A DNA stretch of 64,000 nt from Sulfopaludibacter sp035606355. GTDB taxonomy: Bacteria > Acidobacteriota > Terriglobia > Bryobacterales > Bryobacteraceae. The DNA is taken from contig DATNFO010000010.1 of assembly GCA_035606355.1 (NCBI GenBank), forward strand, positions 8,318 through 72,317, read 5' to 3'. The notes below the pieces were generated by a model, which saw only the letters and a list, made by a program, of their open reading frames with translations, did no database searches and was not told the DNA's origin. The position numbers and the translations under genes are program-made. Positions within the stretch are counted from its first letter, which is position 1, and the number at the start of each line of letters is the position of its first letter. This document shows, piece after piece, positions 59,613 through 64,000 of this stretch.

Positions 59613-60533
59613 TCAAACCTCGCGAACGATGCGCATGATCTCGTCCATCGATTTATGCGCCGCGGCGATCAACGTGCCGTCGAAAATATGAGTCTCCAGC
59701 CCAATCTTACCCTTGTAGCCGTCTTTCTCCAGCGCGGTCATGATCGCCTTCCAGTCCTCTTTCTCCGGACTGTCGGGCATCACGCCTTTAGCCTTGATCT
59801 GCACGTTCAGAATGCGTTTCTTCGGCAGCAGCGAGTAAGCATCCGGGTAAGTCACTTCTTTTCCGTACGCATTGTGCGGATCCCAATTCAGGCCGACCCA
59901 CTTACTCGGAATCAGCTTCATGACTTCCGCTAACTCGGCCGCCGTCGCGACATTCTGTGACCCTTCGTTTTCGATCAGCAGATACACCTTCTCATTCTCC
60001 GCCGTTGCCGCCATCTTGCCGACCGTTTCGGCGATGCGCGGGAACTGCGACGCCGGGTCGGCCGTGCGCGTTCCGGTGAAGACGCGCACCTTATCGCAGC
60101 CCATGATCTGCGCGCAGCGGATGGCGGCATGTAGATCGTCCATCCGGCGGTCCCAGCGAGCCTTTTCCGATGCCAGCCGCTTGTCGCGCGCCGCGGCGTC
60201 TTCCTGCCGCTGGCGCGCCGGCTGCATATCCGGCCAGGTGAACTTCATCAGGCTGGTGTTGACGAACGAGACCTTCAGCCCCTCGCTCGCAAAGCGCGTC
60301 GCGTCGGCCTTGATTTCAGGCTCGGGAAGCGCGAAGTATTCCTTCCGGCTCCCCGGCGGATTGCGAATTTCCACGAACTCTAATCCGTACTGATGGGCGA
60401 ACGCGATGGATTCGTCCGTCGTCTTGCCGATTTCATCGGTAATGGCGCTGATGCGCGTCTTGTCCATATGGCCTCGAGCCCACAAGGAAGACGCACACGC
60501 CGCGCCGGCAGCCAGAAGTTCACGCCGAGTCAT
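59613..60533 (-). CDS. Exported sugar phosphate isomerase/epimerase-like TIM-barrel protein
   Basis: The ATG at 60533 (MTRRELLAAGAACASSLWAR, a Tat-like RR signal) gives 306 residues; much longer upstream open frames are antisense to the macro-domain gene. The barrel belongs to the AP-endonuclease-2/xylose-isomerase-like group: ISAITDEIGKTTDESIAFAH, CDKVRVFTGTRTADPASQFP, VYLLIENEGSQNVATAAELA, VGLNWDPHNAYGKEVTYPDA and GKIGLETHIFDGTLIAAAHK carry the metal-site Glu, Asp, His and Glu. Exported members are common in acidobacteria and planctomycetes; substrates are unknown. TATAAT is 7 nt before the ATG. Confidence 0.82.
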   Translation of the reverse strand: MTRRELLAAGAACASSLWARGHMDKTRISAITDEIGKTTDESIAFAHQYGLEFVEIRNPPGSRKEYFALPEPEIKADATRFASEGLKVSFVNTSLMKFTWPDMQPARQRQEDAAARDKRLASEKARWDRRMDDLHAAIRCAQIMGCDKVRVFTGTRTADPASQFPRIAETVGKMAATAENEKVYLLIENEGSQNVATAAELAEVMKLIPSKWVGLNWDPHNAYGKEVTYPDAYSLLPKKRILNVQIKAKGVMPDSPEKEDWKAIMTALEKDGYKGKIGLETHIFDGTLIAAAHKSMDEIMRIVREV

Positions 60534-60540
60534 AAGAGTG

Positions 60541-60546
60541 ATTATA
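60541..60546 (-). promoter_or_regulatory. -10 box (TATAAT) of the isomerase-like gene, leaderless spacing
   Basis: A consensus TATAAT on the minus strand is 7 nt before the ATG at 60533. It lies in the 18-bp gap between two divergent start codons. Confidence 0.55.
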
Positions 60547-60551
60547 GAGCT

Positions 60552-61097
60552 ATGGAATGGACTGTTCCGCCCGGCCGCACGATTGTTCTTCGGGAGGGCG
60601 ATATCACGAGGGTTGCGGCGGATGCCATTGTGAACGCCGCCAATTCGGCGCTGGCCGGTGGCGGCGGCGTGGATGGCGCCATTCACCGCGCCGGCGGACC
60701 CTCCCTGATGCGCGAGCTCGACGCGATTCGCGCTCGCACCGGCGGCTGCCCCACGGGAAGCGCCGTCGCCACCGCGGCCGGCAACCTGCCTGCGCGTTTC
60801 GTTTTCCACGCCGTGGGACCCGTGTACCGCGATGGCCGCCATGGTGAGCCGGAACTGCTGGCGTCCTGCTATCGAACCTGCCTGCGGATGGCTGAAGAGC
60901 GCGACCTGCGCACCATCGCCTTCCCTGCCATCAGCGCCGGGATCTATGGCTATCCGCTCGAAGATGCCGCCCAAATCGCGTTTCGCGAGGTTAAACAGCA
61001 CCTGGAACGTCCGGAGAGCCGCATCGATCGCGTGATCTTCGTCGTGTTCGGCCGCACGGCCTACGATCGCGCGGCGCGAGCCATTACGCCGTCTTGA
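60552..61097 (+). CDS. Macro-domain protein (ADP-ribose/O-acetyl-ADP-ribose binding)
   Basis: The 181-residue protein is a single macro domain: IVLREGDITRVAADAIVNAA NSALAGGGGVDGAIHRAGG at the N-terminus, CPTGSAVATAAGNLPARFVF, HAVGPVYRDGRHGEPELLAS, and IAFPAISAGIYGYPLEDAAQ. The Asn-Ala-Ala-Asn and Gly-Gly-Gly-Val-Asp-Gly-Ala-Ile segments form the ADP-ribose pocket of MacroD-type enzymes, which remove ADP-ribose or deacetylate O-acetyl-ADP-ribose. No partner ADP-ribosyltransferase or sirtuin is adjacent. The ATG at 60552 is only 18 bp from the start of the divergent gene. Its 3' end overlaps the convergent HAD gene by 14 nt. Confidence 0.92.
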   Translation: MEWTVPPGRTIVLREGDITRVAADAIVNAANSALAGGGGVDGAIHRAGGPSLMRELDAIRARTGGCPTGSAVATAAGNLPARFVFHAVGPVYRDGRHGEPELLASCYRTCLRMAEERDLRTIAFPAISAGIYGYPLEDAAQIAFREVKQHLERPESRIDRVIFVVFGRTAYDRAARAITPS

Positions 61098-61698
61098 GGC
61101 GCGCGCGTACGAAGTCAGGCACGTCGCGCGGGTCGCGGATCTCCAGCACTTCGAAACCCGCGGCACGCGCCGACTCCATGCCCGCCTGCGAATCCTCCAC
61201 CACCAGTGGCCGCTGCACGCCCATGCGCCGCGCCGCGAGCAGGTAAGGCTCCGGATCGGGTTTGTGCCGCGTCACCTGATCGCCCCCTACCACCGTGTCG
61301 AAGTACTTGCGCAGCCCGGCGGTCTCCAGCAGCGGCTCGATTTCCGTGCACGCGCTGGAACTCACGACCGCGAGCTTGTACGCCCCGCTCAGCTCCTCCA
61401 GCAGCCCACCGATAGCCGATAAAAAGGGCGGATTCTTCGCCATTCGCCCGCGGAACAGTTCCTTCTTCGACGGATATTGCGCCCACAGTTCGCGCCAGTC
61501 CCGCGGCGGATCGGACTGCGAGGCCATCATCTTCAACATTTCGCGATCGTCTATGCCGATGCAATTGTTGCGATAAAAATCCCAGGCGAGCGTCACGCCG
61601 AGCGGCGCCAGCACTTCCGCCCAGCAGGCGCAGTGCACAGGTTCGCTATCCAGCAAAACTCCGTCAAAGTCAAAAAGTATGGAATCGAAACCGGACAT
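61084..61698 (-). CDS. HAD-superfamily phosphatase (beta-phosphoglucomutase-like)
   Basis: The 204-residue cytoplasmic protein has all four HAD motifs: motif I DSILFDFDGVLLDSEPVHC (nucleophile and acid/base Asp), motif II LAVVSSSACTEIE (Ser), motif III Lys in VTRHKPDPEPYLLAARRMGV, and motif IV RPLVVEDSQAGMESARAAGF (acidic pair). The cap between motifs I and II is the small alpha-helical type of beta-phosphoglucomutase and phosphoglycolate phosphatase. It dephosphorylates or isomerises a small sugar phosphate; which one cannot be told. Its last 14 bases overlap the macro-domain gene on the other strand. Confidence 0.88.
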   Translation of the reverse strand: MSGFDSILFDFDGVLLDSEPVHCACWAEVLAPLGVTLAWDFYRNNCIGIDDREMLKMMASQSDPPRDWRELWAQYPSKKELFRGRMAKNPPFLSAIGGLLEELSGAYKLAVVSSSACTEIEPLLETAGLRKYFDTVVGGDQVTRHKPDPEPYLLAARRMGVQRPLVVEDSQAGMESARAAGFEVLEIRDPRDVPDFVRARLKTA

Positions 61699-61812
61699 GG
61701 GCGGGCAGCTTCAGCGTAACATGATCGTACGGCCAGACCCCTTTGGCCGCGCCCTCTCCCTCGTCAAGGTAATGCCTGATGGCAACGGTGTGGTATCAAA
61801 GGATTAAGCACC

Positions 61813-62058
61813 ATGGCAACTGAAGAAGAACTACAAGCGGAAATTGAGCGCCTACGCGCTGAAAACGAGAAGTTGAAGAAGCCGTCCCGCGGCCAGACCT
61901 CGCTGCGCGTCAGCGAGAAGGGCGCGCTGAGCGTCTATGGCCTCGGACGATTCCCCGTCACGTTGTATCGGGAGCAGTGGGAGAAGCTGATGGGCATGGC
62001 TGACGACATCCGGCAGTTCATCGCCGATCACGATACCGAGCTCAAGAAGAAGGAATAA
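61813..62058 (+). CDS. Small coiled-coil protein
   Basis: The 81-residue protein starts with a leucine-heptad coiled coil (EEELQAEIERLRAENEKLKK). A compact domain follows, SLRVSEKGALSVYGLGRFPV TLYREQWEKLMGMADDIRQF, of a kind seen as a short conserved protein in several bacterial phyla. No function is known to me. It is not secreted. The SDR gene begins 4 nt after its stop, so the two are probably co-transcribed. Confidence 0.7.
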   Translation: MATEEELQAEIERLRAENEKLKKPSRGQTSLRVSEKGALSVYGLGRFPVTLYREQWEKLMGMADDIRQFIADHDTELKKKE

Positions 62059-62062
62059 CCCC

Positions 62063-62833
62063 GTGCCGCGCGGCACGGCGCTGGTGACCGGCGCATCCAG
62101 CGGCATCGGCGCCGAACTGGCCAGGCTGCTCGCGGCCGATGGTTGGGACCTTGTCCTGACCGCCCGCAGCGTGGCTACGCTCGAGCGCTTCTGCGGCCGG
62201 CTGGGTGAAGAACACGGGATTCGCGCGCGGCCGCTCCCGGCCGATCTCTCCATTCCCGCGGACTGCGAGGCGCTCTACGCGGCGCTCGCCGGAACCGAAA
62301 TCGATATTCTGATCAACAACGCGGGATTCGGTCTCCGCGGGCCGTACGCCGAAATTCCCTGGCCGGAGGAAGCCCGCCTCATCGAAGTCAATATCGCCGC
62401 GCTCGCGCACCTTACCCGGCTTTTTCTACCGGGCATGTTGCAGCGGAAGCGCGGACGCATTCTGAACGTGGCATCCACTGCCGCCTTTGTTCCCGGACCT
62501 TTCATGGCGGCGTATTATGCCTCGAAGGCTTTCGTGCGCTCCTTTTCCGAAGCGATCGCCGAAGAAGCGGCGGGCACCGGGGTCACAGTCACGGTGCTGT
62601 GCCCGGGCCCCACCGAGACCGGCTTTGCGCAGGCGGCGGGTGTGGCAGGGAGCAACCTGTTCCGCGGACCCGTAATGACCGCCGCGCAAGTGGCGCGCGA
62701 AGGCTACACCGCGATGATGAAAGGACAGCGCGAAGCGATTGCCGGCTCCCGAAATCGCTGGCTCATGCGGGGTGTTCCGTTCGCGCCCCGTCGCATGCTG
62801 GCCAGGTTCACGCGGCGGCTCAATTCCAGCTAG
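62063..62833 (+). CDS. Short-chain dehydrogenase/reductase (SDR)
   Basis: A GTG start at 62063 gives 256 residues and places the cofactor motif TGASSGIG at residue 9, as is usual. Other classical SDR marks are IDILINNAGFGLRGP, the catalytic Ser in LNVASTAAFVPGPFM, and the Tyr/Lys pair in AAYYASKAFVRSF. It belongs to the SDR group close to DltE/YqjQ-type oxidoreductases (PGPTETGF after the active site). Substrate is unknown. The basic C-terminus (FAPRRMLARFTRRLNSS) is short. The gene lies between the coiled-coil gene and a membrane protein gene on the same strand. Confidence 0.88.
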   Translation: MPRGTALVTGASSGIGAELARLLAADGWDLVLTARSVATLERFCGRLGEEHGIRARPLPADLSIPADCEALYAALAGTEIDILINNAGFGLRGPYAEIPWPEEARLIEVNIAALAHLTRLFLPGMLQRKRGRILNVASTAAFVPGPFMAAYYASKAFVRSFSEAIAEEAAGTGVTVTVLCPGPTETGFAQAAGVAGSNLFRGPVMTAAQVAREGYTAMMKGQREAIAGSRNRWLMRGVPFAPRRMLARFTRRLNSS

Positions 62834-62836
62834 AAT
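62831..62836 (+). promoter_or_regulatory. Putative -10 box (TAGAAT) of the 135-residue membrane protein gene
   Basis: TAGAAT overlaps the SDR stop codon (TAG 62831-62833) and ends 12 nt before the ATG at 62849. Confidence 0.35.
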
Positions 62837-62848
62837 ATTCTGATTGCC

Positions 62849-63256
62849 ATGAAGGATACCGTAACTCTCGCTCCGCGACCCGAGGACGAGGAACTTGCCG
62901 AGACGCAACGGCCGAAGTTGATCCGCCTGCTTGTGCTTTTTTCGGTGGTAATGCTCGGCGGGCTTGCCTTTGTCGTATTCACGCTCATCAAGCCGGCCGT
63001 CCCCGATTCCCAGCAGGAGCGGGCTGCCGCCGAGCAAATGGTCCGCAACGCCTTGCCGGACGAGCTGAGCATTCACTTCAGCGGGGCTCAGGAAACCTCT
63101 GAAGAAGCTATTGCCGACTCCAAGTACCGCGTCGTTGGGTGGGTGGACCTGATCACCAAAGACGGCGCCGGCACGCGCCAGGTGTACACGTGCATCATGC
63201 ACAAGAACCCGGACGACGAATGGGTTGCCGACGACGTTAATTTCGCGGAGAAGTAG
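62849..63256 (+). CDS. Single-pass membrane protein of unknown function
   Basis: The 135-residue protein has an acidic cytoplasmic N-terminus (APRPEDEELAETQRPK), one membrane helix (LIRLLVLFSVVMLGGLAFVV, about 24-45) and an extracytoplasmic domain with a short beta pattern (YRVVGWVDLITKDGAGTRQV, YTCIMHKNPDDEWVADDVNF). I do not recognise a family. Its TAG stop overlaps the GTG start of the hydrolase gene by one base (TAGTG), so the two are translationally coupled. Confidence 0.68.
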   Translation: MKDTVTLAPRPEDEELAETQRPKLIRLLVLFSVVMLGGLAFVVFTLIKPAVPDSQQERAAAEQMVRNALPDELSIHFSGAQETSEEAIADSKYRVVGWVDLITKDGAGTRQVYTCIMHKNPDDEWVADDVNFAEK

Positions 63257-63882
63257 TGGACCGGCCCTTCGTAACCGCTACCGTCGAAGGCGTACTGCAT
63301 GCTCCCGATTCCCAGCCGGTGGATGCGATTGCTCTGACTCACGGCGCGGGCACCAACTGCGATGCTCCGCTACTGAAGCGCATGGCGCAGGCGCTGGCCG
63401 CGAACGGCTATCTGGTGCTCCGCTACAACCTGCCCTTCCGCCGCGCGCGCAAAGGCGGGCCGCCACATCCGAGCGCCGCGGCGCGCGACCGTGAAGGCAT
63501 TCTGCAAGCCGTGGAAGCTCTGCGGGGCATGGTTTCGGGCCGGGTATTCGCCGGCGGACATTCCTACGGCGGCCGCCAAACCGCCATGGCTGCCGCGGAG
63601 AATCCTGACGCCGCCGCCGGCCTGATGCTGTTTTCCTATCCGCTGCACCCGCCCGCCAAGCCGGAGCAGAAGCGCACGGCGTACTTCCCCGACCTGCGCA
63701 CGCCCGCCCTGTTCGTGCACGGAACCTCCGACGGTTTCGGCTCCATCGAAGAAATGCGCGCCGCCATTGCGCTGATCCCCGCCGCCACGGCGCTGCTTCC
63801 CGTCGAAGGCGCGGGTCACGATCTGAAGCGCGCGCCGGACCTCATCGCCGACATCCTGGAGCATTTTCTCATCGAAGGATGA
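63256..63882 (+). CDS. Alpha/beta-hydrolase (KANL3/Tex30-like)
   Basis: The GTG start at 63256 overlaps the preceding stop and gives 208 residues. The fold shows AIALTHGAGTNCDAPLLKRM (oxyanion His-Gly-Ala-Gly), LVLRYNLPFRRARKGGPPHP, nucleophile Ser in VFAGGHSYGGRQTAMAAAEN, Asp in PALFVHGTSDGFGSIEEM, and His in LLPVEGAGHDLKRAPD. These are the marks of the KANL3/Tex30 alpha-beta hydrolase group, related to dienelactone hydrolases. There is no signal peptide, so it acts in the cytoplasm; the ester or lactone substrate is unknown. Confidence 0.85.
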   Translation: MDRPFVTATVEGVLHAPDSQPVDAIALTHGAGTNCDAPLLKRMAQALAANGYLVLRYNLPFRRARKGGPPHPSAAARDREGILQAVEALRGMVSGRVFAGGHSYGGRQTAMAAAENPDAAAGLMLFSYPLHPPAKPEQKRTAYFPDLRTPALFVHGTSDGFGSIEEMRAAIALIPAATALLPVEGAGHDLKRAPDLIADILEHFLIEG

Positions 63883-64000
63883 GCCTGAACTGAAGGGACG
63901 TGGCCGGTAGCGGGAAACTCCTTTCGGTTTTGGTTTTGGGTTTTGTTTTGGATTTTGAGACAGAGACCAGCTGTCGGCGCGGTGGAAATGTGGGAATCGC

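Noticed and set aside
63926..63957. T/G-rich run after the last gene as a terminator
   Set aside because: It reads like repeated GGTTTTGGTTTTGGG with no preceding stem, so it may be simple low-complexity sequence. The window ends before context can be judged.

Overview
The window is GC-rich bacterial chromosome with no transposase, integrase or phage gene. The gene families point to an acidobacterium of the Bryobacterales/Solibacter type. The signs are an Oar-like TonB-dependent receptor with a carboxypeptidase-regulatory N-terminus, many secreted plant-polysaccharide enzymes, ECF sigma factors with membrane anti-sigma partners, a CHAT/TPR secreted protein, a PspA-type operon, and aldolase plus aldehyde dehydrogenase genes of bacterial-microcompartment type. 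The taxonomic call is inference from families; no rRNA is present.

Layout. 1-593: 5' part of a GH51 arabinofuranosidase. 613-3123 (minus): overlapping operon of ECF sigma factor, NrsF-type anti-sigma, nucleoside-deoxyribosyltransferase-like protein and DUF1223 protein. 3572-7603 (plus): multidomain pectinesterase and M20 peptidase. 7696-14047 (minus): formate dehydrogenase operon whose catalytic subunit is a selenoprotein, read through an in-frame UGA at 13487-13489 with a SECIS-like hairpin, followed by iron-sulfur and NrfD subunits and a beta-propeller protein. 14128-18853: a phosphorelay (REC-Hpt-REC protein, BvgS-like hybrid kinase, divergent stand-alone Hpt protein). 18900-22433: TonB receptor. 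22546-24564: hypothetical protein, tRNA-Gln(CUG), and an AbiEii-type nucleotidyltransferase broken by two single-base frameshifts, with its small partner. 24739-31455: secreted repeat protein, TPR-CHAT protein, IPT/TIG protein, ECF sigma/anti-sigma pair. 31598-43991: pectin and hemicellulose region (GH2-GH16 fusion, PL26-like lyase operon with transporter, oxidoreductase and isomerase, GH35/42-like enzyme, GH28 polygalacturonase, CBM9/PKD protein). 44745-47215: aldehyde dehydrogenase and class II aldolase with encapsulation-peptide-like helices. 47269-48753: tannase/feruloyl esterase. 49083-53316: PspA-type operon. 53401-56579: CHASE2 kinase and sigma-54 regulator. 56654-63882: M1-type peptidase and small housekeeping-type genes.

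Together the enzymes describe growth on pectin. CE8, GH28, PL26-like and GH51 functions would open homogalacturonan, rhamnogalacturonan I and arabinan. Tannase/feruloyl esterase would remove phenolic esters. The inner-membrane transporter, oxidoreductase and isomerase would handle released sugars. The aldolase and acylating aldehyde dehydrogenase fit the lower part of deoxy-sugar (rhamnose/fucose) catabolism through lactaldehyde. Formate oxidation could add electrons to the quinone pool.

The most unusual material is not protein coding. One family of modular hairpin repeats sits between convergent genes, often with the stop codons inside its terminal inverted repeats. Two copies fold on paper as three hairpins closed by a 7-bp stem, and that stem differs in sequence but stays paired between copies. 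A second family consists of roughly 80-bp tandem units plus a hairpin whose 18-nt loop is identical in three distant arrays. Several genes have a -10-like TANNNT box only 6-7 nt before the start codon, suggesting leaderless transcripts.
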